Assembly: GCF_000215995.1 (NCBI RefSeq)
Contig: NC_015680.1
Location: 62,001 to 126,000 of the forward strand
Length of the DNA: 64,000 nucleotides
Direction of reading: 5' to 3'
DNA from: Pyrococcus yayanosii CH1
GTDB taxonomy: Archaea; Methanobacteriota_B; Thermococci; Thermococcales; Thermococcaceae
The notes under the pieces are model-generated. The model was not told the DNA's origin. It worked only from the letters and a program-made list of their open reading frames with translations, and searched no databases. The position numbers and the translations under genes were made by a program. Numbering within the stretch: the stretch's first letter is position 1; every line of letters starts with the position of its first letter. Below, in pieces: positions 45,977 to 58,958 of this stretch.

Positions 45977-47327
45977 TTGTCTTCCATCTGCCCTTCCTGA
46001 ATACCCACCAGAAGAGTAGGGCCGTTGTGAAGGTCTCAAGGGTCATGGCGAGCCAGGCCGCTATGACGCCGAGCCCCTCGAAAGTGAATCCCATAAAGGC
46101 GAACCCAAAGCCAAGGAGGTAGGAGGGTACTATTCTGAAGAGGAGCTTGCTCACCGCCGTTACGTACATGGGGCTCTTGGTGTCGCCCGCACCCCTCAGG
46201 GCGCCGCTGAAGACAAAGGTCCAGCCGAGAGGGATTTCACTGATTCCGACGATTATAAGGTATATGCTGGCCAGCCTGAGCACATCGGAGTAGTGGGGGT
46301 CAGAGGGGTTGAGGAAGGGACGGACGAGGTAATGGGGGAAGGCTATGAGCACGATAGCCATAACGCTCATGAAGAGCGTCACCATCTTGAGGGCCTCCCT
46401 CACAACTGCCTCTGCCTGTTCGGGCTTCTTGGCTCCAAGGCTCTGACCGACCAGCGAGGAAGTGGCTATGCTAAAGCCGAAAGCTGGCATGTAAGCTATG
46501 CTCTCGACGCGGAGACCAATCTGGTGGGCTGCGAGAGCTATGTTTCCGAAGCGAGTAACTATGCTCATGTAGAGAAAGTTGTAGAAGCTGAAGAGGCCCC
46601 TCTCGACCATCGTGGGGATGCCAATGTGGAGCACCTTCCCGATTATATCCAACCTCAGCCTTAGGTCAAGGACTGGCTTGAGGATTAGCTTCTTCCTGAG
46701 GAACAGGAACATCCCAACGATGAAGGCGCTCGTTATCCCAACACCCGACGCCCACGCAGCTCCAACCGGTCCTAGCCTAGGAAATCCAAGCTTGCCGAAT
46801 ACGAGAAGGTAGTCGAGGACTGCGTTTACGAGGTTCATCAGGATGTTCAGCTTCATAGGAGTCTTTGTGTCTCCGGCCCCCCTCAAGGCGGAGAAGAAGG
46901 CGAACCCCATGAACCTTATCGGATAGAAAGCGAAGAGAACCTTCAGATAGGCGTATCCGAGCTCAAGAACCTCTCCCTTGGCCCCCATAATCCTGAGGAC
47001 GTCGTCTCCTAGGAACCAGCCGAAGAGCATGATGGGTATGCCGAGTAGGAATGCAAGGCACATGCTCTGCTCGGCGACATGAGATGCCTCACCCATGTTG
47101 CCCTCTCCGACTCTCCTAGCCACGAGTGCAAGCGTTCCCGTTGAAACGGCTATCATGACTGGGAACATGAACCAGCTGACCTGCCCCCCTAGTCCGACAG
47201 CACCAACAGCCACGGCGCTGACGTGGCCCACAATCATTGTATCAACTAGGTTGAGGAGCGTCTGACTTATGTTCCCCATTATCGCCGGCCATGCCAGCTG
47301 CCATAGCTTCTTCCTTATGTCGGTCAT
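45966..47327 (-). CDS. MATE family multidrug/toxin efflux transporter
   Basis: A 453-aa membrane protein with 12 helices in two homologous halves. Typical features are WPAIMGNISQTLLNLVDTMIVGHVS at the start, FFSALRGAGDTKTPM in the first half, and its echo VFSGALRGAGDTKSPM in the second. It exports drugs or metabolites with H+ or Na+. ATG at 47327 has GGAGGT unusually close (2 nt); GTG at 47336 is possible. TATA GTTTTTAAATT is near 47375-47386. Confidence 0.92.
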   Translation of the reverse strand: MTDIRKKLWQLAWPAIMGNISQTLLNLVDTMIVGHVSAVAVGAVGLGGQVSWFMFPVMIAVSTGTLALVARRVGEGNMGEASHVAEQSMCLAFLLGIPIMLFGWFLGDDVLRIMGAKGEVLELGYAYLKVLFAFYPIRFMGFAFFSALRGAGDTKTPMKLNILMNLVNAVLDYLLVFGKLGFPRLGPVGAAWASGVGITSAFIVGMFLFLRKKLILKPVLDLRLRLDIIGKVLHIGIPTMVERGLFSFYNFLYMSIVTRFGNIALAAHQIGLRVESIAYMPAFGFSIATSSLVGQSLGAKKPEQAEAVVREALKMVTLFMSVMAIVLIAFPHYLVRPFLNPSDPHYSDVLRLASIYLIIVGISEIPLGWTFVFSGALRGAGDTKSPMYVTAVSKLLFRIVPSYLLGFGFAFMGFTFEGLGVIAAWLAMTLETFTTALLFWWVFRKGRWKTIKI

Positions 47328-47473
47328 AACCTCCACGTTAGATGGCTGTCTAAACGGTGAAAGACCAATGTTAATTTAAAAACCTTTAGGTATGACAAAA
47401 ACCTTATATCCCTAACTGAACAAAAGTGAAAAATGGCCGTTTAAGGACGGGCAAAGGGCAGGGGCGTGCAAAT

Positions 47474-48226
47474 ATGGCAGTTGTTGTGGTTACAGGAAGG
47501 GGGGGTGCTGGAAAGACAACGACAACAGCAAACATAAGCACGTACTTTGCTCAAGAAGATTACAGGGTCCTTGCCATAGATGGAGACCTATACCTTCCTA
47601 ACCTTGGCCTTCACTTCGCCCTTGACAATGTCAAATACACCGTTCACAGCGTCCTCAAGGACCCGAACATGGATCCTGAGTGGGCCATCTACAGGCACAA
47701 GGAGACGGGCGTCTACGTTATGCCCGGCAGTTCGAGACTGGAAGACGTACTTGGCATCTCGGGACAGAGGCTCAGGGATCTTGTCGATAACCTCCGATAC
47801 AAGTATCCCCTAATATTCGTTGATTCACCTACCGGCGTCCCATTTGACACCCTACCTACTTTCGAGGCTGCCAACTACCAGATAATCGTTGTCGAAATAG
47901 AGCGATCCCCTATTTATTCGTTTGAGACGATGGTTGAGAACGAGGTTCTCAAGCTAAAGGCCCTCGGAGACCGCTACGGGCTTAAGGTGGGTGTCGTGAT
48001 AAACAAGGTCAGGGAGGCCGCTGACGTTATAGACAAGATAGTCGAGGTCATAGAGGAGGAGATAGGTGTTCCCGTCCTTGGTGTTATACCCTTCGATGAC
48101 AGCGTTCCCGAATCCATAAACGCCGGTATCCCTGTTCTCGTTTACAAGCCCCATAGCGATGCTTCTCTGGCCTTCAAGGAGGCAGGTCAGATTACAGAGG
48201 AGTGGATTTTCGGCTCGAAGGGGTGA
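47474..48226 (+). CDS. MinD/ParA-type P-loop ATPase
   Basis: A 250-aa deviant-Walker ATPase. The loop is VTGRGGAGKTTTTANISTYF, DGDLYLPNLGLHFAL follows, and Walker B is PLIFVDSPTGVPFDT. The C-terminus lacks an obvious amphipathic membrane-targeting helix. Archaea carry many MinD paralogues whose partners are mostly unknown. TATA ACCTTATATC is at 47401-47410. It is followed 4 nt later by hmgA, so the two are probably co-transcribed, though no functional link is evident. Confidence 0.88.
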   Translation: MAVVVVTGRGGAGKTTTTANISTYFAQEDYRVLAIDGDLYLPNLGLHFALDNVKYTVHSVLKDPNMDPEWAIYRHKETGVYVMPGSSRLEDVLGISGQRLRDLVDNLRYKYPLIFVDSPTGVPFDTLPTFEAANYQIIVVEIERSPIYSFETMVENEVLKLKALGDRYGLKVGVVINKVREAADVIDKIVEVIEEEIGVPVLGVIPFDDSVPESINAGIPVLVYKPHSDASLAFKEAGQITEEWIFGSKG

Positions 48227-48230
48227 TTCT

Positions 48231-49457
48231 ATGGACATCGAAGAGCTTATAGAGAAGGTCGCCCGGGGGGAGATAAAGCTCCATCAGGTGGAGAAATACA
48301 CGGAGGGTGACAGGAGGCTCGCGACTGAGATAAGGAGGAAGGCCCTTGAGAGGAAGCTTGGCGTTAAGCTGGAGCATATAGGTCACTACTCCATAGACCC
48401 CAATGAGCTCATCGGCAGGAACATAGAGAACATGATAGGCGTCGTCCAGATTCCGATGGGCGTAGCTGGGCCTCTCAGGATAAACGGGGAATATGCGAGG
48501 GGCGACTTCTACATACCACTTGCAACAACCGAGGGAGCACTCGTGGCTTCGGTTAACAGGGGTTGTTCCGCCCTGACGGAGGCAGGGGGCGTTGTGACGA
48601 CGCTCCTCGACGACAAGATGACTAGGGCACCGCTCATCAAGTGTCCTAATGCCAGGAAGGCTAGGGAGGTCGCGGAGTGGGTTAAGGCTAACATAGAGTA
48701 CCTCCAAGAGAAGGCCGTTTCGAAGGTCACACGGCATGGCAAGCTCCGCGATGTTAAACCCTTCATAGTGGGCAAGAACCTCTACATGCGCTTCGAGTTC
48801 GAAACGGGCGATGCCATGGGCATGAACATGGTCACGATAGCGAGCGAGGAGATAATGAAGGTCATCGAGGAACACTTCCCAGACGTTAGGTATCTCGCCC
48901 TCTCCGGAAACCTCTGTGTCGATAAGAAGCCTAACGCCGTCAACTTCATCCTCGGGCGCGGAAAGACGGTCATAGCGGAGGCCGTTGTGCCGAGGGGGAT
49001 AGTTGAGAGGAAGCTAAAGACGACGCCCGAGCTGATAGCGGAGGTTAACTACCTCAAGAACCTCGTGGGCTCGGCCCAGGCCGGGGCCTATGGCTTCAAC
49101 GCTCATTTCGCCAACATAGTCGGAGCTATATTCCTCGCCACAGGGCAGGACGAGGCCCAGATAACGGAGGGGGCTCATGGGATAACGCTCGCCGAAGTTA
49201 CGCCGGAGGGCGACCTCTACATAAGCGTCACGATGCCGAGCCTCGAAATCGGGACGGTTGGTGGCGGGACGAGGGTGCCTACGCAGAGGGAAGCCCTGAG
49301 TATCATGGGTGTGGCTGGCGGCGGGGATCCGCCCGGCGTCAACGCCAAGAAGTTCGCCGAGATAGTCGCGGGGGCCGTTTTAGCAGGGGAGCTCTCACTC
49401 TTGGCTGCTATCGCAGCTAAGCATCTGGCCAGGGCTCACAAGATGCTGGGGCGCTAA
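48231..49457 (+). CDS. hmgA: HMG-CoA reductase (class I)
   Basis: A 408-aa enzyme that makes mevalonate for archaeal isoprenoid lipids. Class I signatures are ENMIGVVQIPMGVAGPL, GALVASVNRGC, GDAMGMNMVT (NADPH site), SGNLCVDKKPNAVNF with the catalytic Lys, GTVGGGTRVPTQ and the C-terminal catalytic His region ELSLLAAIAAKHLARAH. The start at 48231 follows GGGGTGATTCT; longer frames enter the MinD-like gene. Confidence 0.95.
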   Translation: MDIEELIEKVARGEIKLHQVEKYTEGDRRLATEIRRKALERKLGVKLEHIGHYSIDPNELIGRNIENMIGVVQIPMGVAGPLRINGEYARGDFYIPLATTEGALVASVNRGCSALTEAGGVVTTLLDDKMTRAPLIKCPNARKAREVAEWVKANIEYLQEKAVSKVTRHGKLRDVKPFIVGKNLYMRFEFETGDAMGMNMVTIASEEIMKVIEEHFPDVRYLALSGNLCVDKKPNAVNFILGRGKTVIAEAVVPRGIVERKLKTTPELIAEVNYLKNLVGSAQAGAYGFNAHFANIVGAIFLATGQDEAQITEGAHGITLAEVTPEGDLYISVTMPSLEIGTVGGGTRVPTQREALSIMGVAGGGDPPGVNAKKFAEIVAGAVLAGELSLLAAIAAKHLARAHKMLGR

Positions 49458-49612
49458 AGCTCGATTTCCCTAAACTTTGAATGCTCCTTTTTGACGGCAC
49501 TTTCAACATCTCTTCCAAGCCTCGTAGAGTTCTCCAAAGATAGGCCTTCCGTTACATTTTTAAGGCCCCCATTTTAATAACCAGACGGTAAAAAAGTGTC
49601 GGAGGGAGGAGG

Positions 49613-50938
49613 ATGGCCGTCATAGAGGAGCTTCCGACAGTCAAGTTCGAGCGCGTCGGGAGCCACTCTCACATAAAAGGCCTCGGCCTCGACGAAAACG
49701 GAAGGGCGAGGTTCATAGGGGACGGAATGGTTGGTCAAATAAGGGCAAGGGAGGCCGCCGGGATAGCCGTGAAGCTCATAAAGCAGGGGAAGCTGGCCGG
49801 TAAGGGAATACTCCTCGTTGGACCTACAGGGAGCGGTAAGACCGCGATAGCCATGGGCATAGCGAAGGAGCTTGGAGAGGACGTTCCCTTCGTCCAGATA
49901 AGCGGGAGTGAAATTTACTCCGCGGAGGTCAAGAAGACGGAGTTCTTGAAGCAATCCCTGAGGAGGGCGATAGGCGTTAGGATAAGTGAGGAGAAGAAGG
50001 TTTACGAGGGTGCCGTCGAGAAGATAGAGCTGAGGAAGACGAGGCACCCCTTCAACCCCTACGTTGAGATACCGGAGAGCGTTATAATAACGCTCAGAAC
50101 GAAGGACGATAGGAAGACGATAAGAGCTGGCCGTGAAATCGCCTATCAGCTCCTTGAGCTGAGTGTCGAGGAAGGCGACGTTATCCAGATAGACGCCGAA
50201 ACGGGCAGGGTGTCCAAGGTTGGAACCACGAAGGAGGAGGAAGGTCTCTTCTTCAGGAGGAAGGTGGAGCTCCCGAGCGGCCCCGTGCTCAAGATAAAGG
50301 AGTTCACTTACACGGTTACGCTCCATGACCTCGACATCGTGAACGCGAGGGCTGGAGGGATATTCAGCCTGCTCTTCGGTGGCGGCCTTGAGATAAACGA
50401 CGAGATAAGGGAAAGGGTCGATCAGATGGTTAAGCAGTGGGTTGAGGAGGGCAAGGCCACGCTCGTTCCAGGTGTCCTCTTCATAGACGAGTGCCACATG
50501 CTGGACATAGAGGCCTTCTCCTTCCTCGCGAGGGCGATGGAAGGCGAGCTAGCTCCGATACTTATCCTCGCGACGAACAGAGGCGTGGCGAAAATAAGAG
50601 GCACGGACATTGAAGCGCCGCACGGCATACCGCTCGACATGCTCGACAGACTGCTGATAATAAACACTGAACCTTACAAGAAGGAGGAGATCAGGGAGAT
50701 AGTCAAGATAAGGGCCAGGGAAGAGGGTGTGGAGCTCAGCGAGGATGCCCTCGAGTATCTAGCGGAGCTCGGCGAGAAGACAAGTCTTCGCTATGCAGTC
50801 CAGCTTCTTGCACCGGCCAGCATAATTGCCGGCGGCAAGCGCGTGGAGAAGAAGCATGTTGAGAAAGCCAGGGAATACTTCGCCGACGTTAAGAGGAGCA
50901 TAGGCCTAGTTGAGAAGCTTGAGGGGATGCTGAAGTGA
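49613..50938 (+). CDS. TIP49/RuvB-like AAA+ ATPase
   Basis: A 441-aa homologue of eukaryotic RuvBL1/RuvBL2 (TIP49). It starts with the family's SHSHIKGLGLDENGRA, has Walker A LVGPTGSGKTAIAMGIAKEL, and an insertion domain with an OB fold between about 120 and 290. Walker B is GVLFIDECHMLDIEAFSFL, sensor 1 LILATNRG and sensor 2 TSLRYAVQLLAPAS. In eukaryotes these act in chromatin remodelling and snoRNP assembly, including H/ACA particles; the archaeal role is unsettled. It starts after GGAGGGAGG. Confidence 0.92.
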   Translation: MAVIEELPTVKFERVGSHSHIKGLGLDENGRARFIGDGMVGQIRAREAAGIAVKLIKQGKLAGKGILLVGPTGSGKTAIAMGIAKELGEDVPFVQISGSEIYSAEVKKTEFLKQSLRRAIGVRISEEKKVYEGAVEKIELRKTRHPFNPYVEIPESVIITLRTKDDRKTIRAGREIAYQLLELSVEEGDVIQIDAETGRVSKVGTTKEEEGLFFRRKVELPSGPVLKIKEFTYTVTLHDLDIVNARAGGIFSLLFGGGLEINDEIRERVDQMVKQWVEEGKATLVPGVLFIDECHMLDIEAFSFLARAMEGELAPILILATNRGVAKIRGTDIEAPHGIPLDMLDRLLIINTEPYKKEEIREIVKIRAREEGVELSEDALEYLAELGEKTSLRYAVQLLAPASIIAGGKRVEKKHVEKAREYFADVKRSIGLVEKLEGMLK

Positions 50939-51143
50939 TATCCTAATCTCCCTTTTCATCTTGTTGTCAAGTGGGGGCTATAGATTACAACGCCAGCCGG
51001 TTCTCGGGTGACTATATCAATGCCTACCTTGTCCTGAAATTTTTTCTACCGCTCTGGGCCATCCAATAGTTTTCCAGCCGTTAGTGAATAGTCCCACAAG
51101 TTATATATACCTCGGCTCCCCGCCCCGAGGATAGGGGTGCCCC

Positions 51144-54100
51144 ATGCCTTATATAGAGAAGCTTGAACTCAAGGGCTTCAAATCATATGGGAACAGGAAG
51201 GTCGTGATTCCCTTCTCAAAGGGCTTTACGGCGATAGTGGGGGCGAACGGCTCCGGAAAGAGCAACATCGGCGATGCAATTCTCTTCGTTCTCGGCGGCC
51301 TCTCTGCTAAGGCCATGAGGGCTACAAGGATAAGCGACCTAATCTTTGCGGGCAGCAAAGGGGAGCCACCTGCCAAATACGCCGAGGTTGCGATATATTT
51401 CAATAACGAGGACAGGGGCTTCCCAATAGATGAGGATGAGGTGGTGATTAAGAGGCGTGTTTACCCGGACGGCAGGAGCGCCTACTGGCTAAACGGCAGG
51501 AGGGCAACGAGGAGTGAAATACTCGACCTTCTCAGCGCCGCCATGATTTCTCCTGAGGGCTACAACCTCGTGCTCCAGGGGGATATAACTAAGTTCATCA
51601 AGATGAGCCCCCTTGAAAGGCGTCAGCTGATAGATGAGATTTCCGGCATAGCCGAGTACGACGCCAAGAAGGAGAAGGCCCTCGAAGAGCTGAAGCAGGC
51701 CGAGGAGAACCTAGCTCGTGTCGACTTACTCATAAAGGAGGTTAAAAAGCAACTGGACAAGCTTGAGAAGGAGAGGAACGACGCCCTTCGCTACCTTGAC
51801 CTGAAGGAGAGGCTCGAGAGGGCGAGGGTGGCGCTTCTTCTCGGCGAGATAAAGCGCCTTGAATCCATGATAGATGAGGGAGAGCGGAAGAGGGCCGAGA
51901 TAGAGGAGGAAGCTCGGAAAATTGAGGTCAGGCTTGAAGAGCTTGCGAGGGCAATCGTTGAGAAGGAGAAGGAGCTGAGAAAGCTTGAGGAGGAGCTGGA
52001 GAGAGAAGGAGGGGAGGGTGTCATCGAGGTAACGAGGAGGATTGGGGACGTAAGGTCGAAGATGGAGCTCGCAAAGAGGAACGTGGAGCTCGCGAAGAGG
52101 GAAATAGAGGATAGCCAGATGAGGCTCATAAGGGCTAAGGACGAGCTCAGGAAGACGCTCGAGGAGATAGAAAAGACTAAGGGAGCTATAGTTAGGTGGG
52201 GCAAGAGGAAAGAGAAGCTCATCGAGGAGATAAGGGCTAGGGAGGAGGAGAGAAACGCCCTCGTGGTGAGGCTTGGCGAGATAGACAGGACGTTCGCGGT
52301 CGCCAGGGAGGAGTTCGACACCGTCGTAAAGGAGCTTGAGGAAGCTCGCAAGTCTCTATACGAAGGAGAGGCAAGGATAAAGAGGGCCGAGGAGGAGAAG
52401 GAGAGGCTGAAAGCGGAAATCCTCACGGGAGAGGCGAGGCTTCCTGGCCTGAGGGAGAGGGCCGAGAATCTCAGGCGGCTAGTCGAAGAGAAGAGGGCCG
52501 AGATTAGCGAGCTTGAACGTCGGCTCTCCTCGATAACCTCCAAGAGGATTAGGGCGGAGGGTGAGCTAGAGAAGGCCGTTAAAGAGCTCGAAAAGGTAAA
52601 GGAGGAACTTGAGAAGGCTGAGAAAGAGCTCATAAGGGCCGAGGCTCAAAGCGAGGTGAGGGGAAATCGGGCCGTCGAGGCGCTGAAGAGTGCTGGCATT
52701 CCTGGAATCCACGGGGCCCTTGCCGAGCTCATAAAGGTGAAGGACGAGAGACACGCCGTTGCCATAGAGGTCGCCCTTGGAAATCGGGCCGATCACGTGG
52801 TTGTGGACGACGAGAAGGTCGCGGAAGAGGCGATAAAGTTCCTAAAGGCAAACAGGCTGGGCCGTCTGACATTCTTACCCCTAAACAAGATTAGGCCGAG
52901 GAGCGTGGAGGCAGAGGTGGGCGTGAGGGCAGCTGATCTCGTCGAGTACGACCCCCGCTTCGAGCCCGCCGTCAAGTTTGCCCTCGGAGACACCGTCGTC
53001 GTGGAGAATATGGAGGAGGCAAGGCCGTACATAGGAAAGGTCAGGATGGTCACGCTGGAAGGTGAGCTTTTCGAAAAGAGCGGTGCAATAACGGGAGGCT
53101 ATTACAGGCCGAGGGGACTTAGGGTTGACACGAAGGAGCTTAAAGCGAAGGTTGATGCCCTAAAGGCGAGAAGGGAGGCCCTTGAGGGGAGGGTGAACGC
53201 CCTGAGGGTCGAGCTGAGGGCCCTTGAGAGCCAGAGCTTCGAGCTTAGGATAAAGCTTTCTGACCTTGAGAAGGAGCTGGAGTTGGCGAGGAAGGACCTC
53301 GAGAAGGTTTTAGCCGAGGAAAGAGCCGTTAGGGAGGAAATCGAGGTAGCTAAGAGAAGAATAAACGAACTCGACACCCTGATAGAGAGGGAGAGAGGTG
53401 AGCTGGCGAAGCTCCGCGGCAGAATCGAGAGGCTAGAGAGGAAGAGGGACAAGCTGAAGAAAGCCTTGGAGAATCCCGAGGCGAGAGAGCTCACCGAAAA
53501 AATCAGGGCTGTTGAAAAGGAAATAGCGGCCCTAAGGGAGGAGCTCAGCAGGGTCGAGGGCAAGCTTGAGGGCCTTGAATCCAAGCTCGATGAGGAGCTC
53601 CTGCCGAGAAAGGCAGCCCTCGAGGAGGAAATAGAGGGGCTCGTCAACAGGATAAATGCCCTGAAGGAGAACATCAGGGAAAACGAGGAAGCCCTCAAGA
53701 GGCTTGAGGAGGAGCTAAGGGAGCTTGAGATTGAAGAGGAAAAGATGAAGGGTAAGATTAAGGAGCTGAGAGCTAGGAGGAGGACCCTTGAGGAAGAGAT
53801 AACTGCCCTAAGGAAGGAGAAGGAGGAGCTCAGGAACAGGCTCCAGACCCTCCAGATAGAGGAGAACACAATCAAAGTCAAGAGCGCCCAGCTGAGGATC
53901 CAGCTTGAGGAGAAGAGGAGAGAGCTGAAGCACTTCGACGCGGCCCTCATAAGGTCGGTGAAGGAAGTGTCCCTAGACTTGGAGGTCCTGAGAAAGGAGA
54001 TAGAAGACATGGAGGCTGAAATAAAGGCCCTTGAGCCGGTAAACATGAAGGCGATAGAGGACTTCGAGGTCGTCGAGAGGCGTTACCTGGAACTCAAGAG

Positions 54101-54677
54101 TAAAAGGGAGAAGCTTGAGGCAGAGAAGGAGAGCATCATCGAGTTCATAAACGAGATTGAGAAGGAGAAGAAGAACGTTTTCATGAGGACGCTGGAGGCC
54201 ATAGCGAAGAACTTTTCGGAGCTCTTTGCCAAACTCTCGCCAGGAGGGAGCGCCCGCCTAATCCTCGAAAACCCGGAAGATCCCTTCTCTGGCGGCCTTG
54301 AAATCGAGGCTAAGCCGGCCGGAAAGGACGTCAAGAGGATTGAGGCCATGAGCGGTGGCGAGAAGGCCTTAACGGCCCTGGCCTTCATCTTTGCAATCCA
54401 AAGGTTCAAGCCTGCCCCCTTCTACCTCTTCGACGAGATAGACGCCCACCTCGATGACGCGAACGTGAAGAGGGTTGCTGACCTCATAAAGGAGTCTTCC
54501 AGGGAGAGCCAGTTCATAGTCATAACGCTCCGCGATGTCATGATGGCCAACGCGGACAAGATAATAGGCGTATCTATGAGGGACGGCGTTTCAAGGGTCG
54601 TCTCGCTGAGCCTTGAGAAGGCCATGAAGATACTTGAGGAGGCCAAGAAGAGAAATGAGGCAACGATTGGCGGGTGA
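51144..54677 (+). CDS. smc: Chromosome segregation ATPase SMC
   Basis: An 1177-aa SMC protein. The N-terminal head has Walker A VGANGSGKSNIGDAI. Two long coiled coils (about 170-495 and 680-1010) flank the hinge at about 515-660 (GIPGIHGALAELI, AITGGYYRPRG). The C-terminal head has the signature AMSGGEKALTALAFIFAIQ and Walker B PFYLFDEIDAHLDDANV. It organises chromosomes with ScpA, whose gene follows 5 nt later. TATA AAGTTATATATAC lies near 51098-51110. Confidence 0.97.
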   Translation: MPYIEKLELKGFKSYGNRKVVIPFSKGFTAIVGANGSGKSNIGDAILFVLGGLSAKAMRATRISDLIFAGSKGEPPAKYAEVAIYFNNEDRGFPIDEDEVVIKRRVYPDGRSAYWLNGRRATRSEILDLLSAAMISPEGYNLVLQGDITKFIKMSPLERRQLIDEISGIAEYDAKKEKALEELKQAEENLARVDLLIKEVKKQLDKLEKERNDALRYLDLKERLERARVALLLGEIKRLESMIDEGERKRAEIEEEARKIEVRLEELARAIVEKEKELRKLEEELEREGGEGVIEVTRRIGDVRSKMELAKRNVELAKREIEDSQMRLIRAKDELRKTLEEIEKTKGAIVRWGKRKEKLIEEIRAREEERNALVVRLGEIDRTFAVAREEFDTVVKELEEARKSLYEGEARIKRAEEEKERLKAEILTGEARLPGLRERAENLRRLVEEKRAEISELERRLSSITSKRIRAEGELEKAVKELEKVKEELEKAEKELIRAEAQSEVRGNRAVEALKSAGIPGIHGALAELIKVKDERHAVAIEVALGNRADHVVVDDEKVAEEAIKFLKANRLGRLTFLPLNKIRPRSVEAEVGVRAADLVEYDPRFEPAVKFALGDTVVVENMEEARPYIGKVRMVTLEGELFEKSGAITGGYYRPRGLRVDTKELKAKVDALKARREALEGRVNALRVELRALESQSFELRIKLSDLEKELELARKDLEKVLAEERAVREEIEVAKRRINELDTLIERERGELAKLRGRIERLERKRDKLKKALENPEARELTEKIRAVEKEIAALREELSRVEGKLEGLESKLDEELLPRKAALEEEIEGLVNRINALKENIRENEEALKRLEEELRELEIEEEKMKGKIKELRARRRTLEEEITALRKEKEELRNRLQTLQIEENTIKVKSAQLRIQLEEKRRELKHFDAALIRSVKEVSLDLEVLRKEIEDMEAEIKALEPVNMKAIEDFEVVERRYLELKSKREKLEAEKESIIEFINEIEKEKKNVFMRTLEAIAKNFSELFAKLSPGGSARLILENPEDPFSGGLEIEAKPAGKDVKRIEAMSGGEKALTALAFIFAIQRFKPAPFYLFDEIDAHLDDANVKRVADLIKESSRESQFIVITLRDVMMANADKIIGVSMRDGVSRVVSLSLEKAMKILEEAKKRNEATIGG

Positions 54678-54682
54678 TTTGA

Positions 54683-57417
<2,735 letters not shown>

Positions 57418-57536
57418 TTAAAACCTTATTGTCGATGCAACCATTTCACCCCCATAAAACTTTTATACAGCTCTCCCCATTTTAACTTGACAGAAATTTC
57501 ACGAAAGGGCCCAATTTTGGATGAAGGTGATGCTCC

Positions 57537-58958
57537 ATGGAGAACGATCGCATAGTTCAGGAGTTGAAGCCCTTTTTTGAGCCGAGGGCCGTCGCAATCA
57601 TTGGGGCGACCAACAAGAAGGGTAAAGTCGGTAACGTCATCTTTGAGAACTTCAAGCGGAACAAGGAGCGCGGGATATTCAAGGGCAACATATACCCGGT
57701 GAACCCGAAGCTCGATGAAATCGATGGATACAAGGTATATCACAGCGTGGAGGAGTTGCCGGATGATACTGACCTTGCCGTAATAGCGATACCCGCCCCT
57801 TTCGTCCCCGACACCATGAGGGAGATAGCGAAGAAGGGCATAAAGGCCGTGATAATCATCACTGGCGGCTTTGGAGAGCTTGGCGAAGAGGGCAAGAGGA
57901 TGGAGCGTGAGATACTGGAGATAGCGAAGGCCAATGGCATTAGGGTAATTGGCCCCAACTGCGTCGGTGTTTACGCTCCAGATACTGGCGTCGATACCGT
58001 CTTCCTGCCCGAGGAGAAGATGGACAGACCAAAAAGTGGGCCGATAGCCTTCATCAGTCAGAGCGGTGCATTTGCGGCTGCAATGCTTGACTGGGCGGCA
58101 ATGGCCGGGATAGGCATTGGCAAGATGGTCAGCTACGGTAACAAGCTCGACGTTGATGACGCCGACATTATGGAGTACTTCATGCACGATGATCAGATAA
58201 AGGTCATGACCTTCTACATTGAGGGTGTGAAGGACGGCAGGAAGTTCATGGAGGCCGCCAAGAAGGTCACCAAGGTTAAGCCGGTCATAGCTCTCAAGAG
58301 CGGCCGCACGGAGTACGGTGCTAAAGCTGCCTCGTCGCATACTGGCTCTCTCGCTGGGCAGGATGTTATCTATGATGCGGTCTTCAAGCAAACCGGAATA
58401 ATCAGGGCTGAAGACTTCGAGCACATGTTTGACCTAGCCAAGGCCTTCGCCAAGTGCAAGCTTCCCAAGGGGGACAGGATAGGCATAATAACGGATGGCG
58501 GTGGTGCTGGGGTTATGGCAAGTGACGCCGTCGCCAAGTTCGGCCTTAGGCTAGCGGAGCTTAGCGAAGAGACGCTCAAGTTCCTCAAGGAGAAGTTCCC
58601 GCCGCACGCCGTCGTCGGAAATCCGACAGATGTCGTCGGGGATACGGACGCGGGGCGTTACAGGCTGGCCCTCGAGGCCTTCGTCAAGGATCCGAACGTT
58701 GACGCAATACTCGTCATAGTCCTCTTCCAGGTCCCGCTCCTGAACGAGGAGGAAGTCATAGAGATAATAGCGGACTACGCTAGAAAGAGCGACAAGCCCA
58801 TAGTTGCCGTAGCCATGGGCGGTAAGAAGACGGATCGCTACGCCAGGATGCTCGAAGAGAAGGGTGTTCCCGTTTATCCGACGCCTGAAAGGGGTGTTAG
58901 GGCCCTTGCGGCCCTCGTTCAATACGCGAAGTATCTTGAGAGGGGGAATGCCGAATGA
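57537..58958 (+). CDS. acdA: Acyl-CoA synthetase (ADP-forming), alpha subunit
   Basis: A 473-aa subunit. The CoA-binding Rossmann domain is FFEPRAVAIIGATNKKGKVGN. The ligase domains contain GPNCVGVYAPDTG and the phosphohistidine site ASSHTGSLAG. With the beta subunit it converts acyl-CoA plus ADP and phosphate to acid, CoA and ATP, the energy-conserving last step of peptide and sugar fermentation in Thermococcales. Which isozyme (acetyl, aryl or other) cannot be told. TATA AAACTTTTATAC is near 57457-57469. It overlaps acdB by 4 nt. Confidence 0.93.
   Translation: MENDRIVQELKPFFEPRAVAIIGATNKKGKVGNVIFENFKRNKERGIFKGNIYPVNPKLDEIDGYKVYHSVEELPDDTDLAVIAIPAPFVPDTMREIAKKGIKAVIIITGGFGELGEEGKRMEREILEIAKANGIRVIGPNCVGVYAPDTGVDTVFLPEEKMDRPKSGPIAFISQSGAFAAAMLDWAAMAGIGIGKMVSYGNKLDVDDADIMEYFMHDDQIKVMTFYIEGVKDGRKFMEAAKKVTKVKPVIALKSGRTEYGAKAASSHTGSLAGQDVIYDAVFKQTGIIRAEDFEHMFDLAKAFAKCKLPKGDRIGIITDGGGAGVMASDAVAKFGLRLAELSEETLKFLKEKFPPHAVVGNPTDVVGDTDAGRYRLALEAFVKDPNVDAILVIVLFQVPLLNEEEVIEIIADYARKSDKPIVAVAMGGKKTDRYARMLEEKGVPVYPTPERGVRALAALVQYAKYLERGNAE

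Noticed and set aside
51110-51130. Hairpin CCTCGG/CCGAGG in the smc leader as a riboswitch or terminator
   Set aside because: The predicted transcription start falls within or after it, so it would not be fully transcribed. It may be only a GC-rich coincidence.
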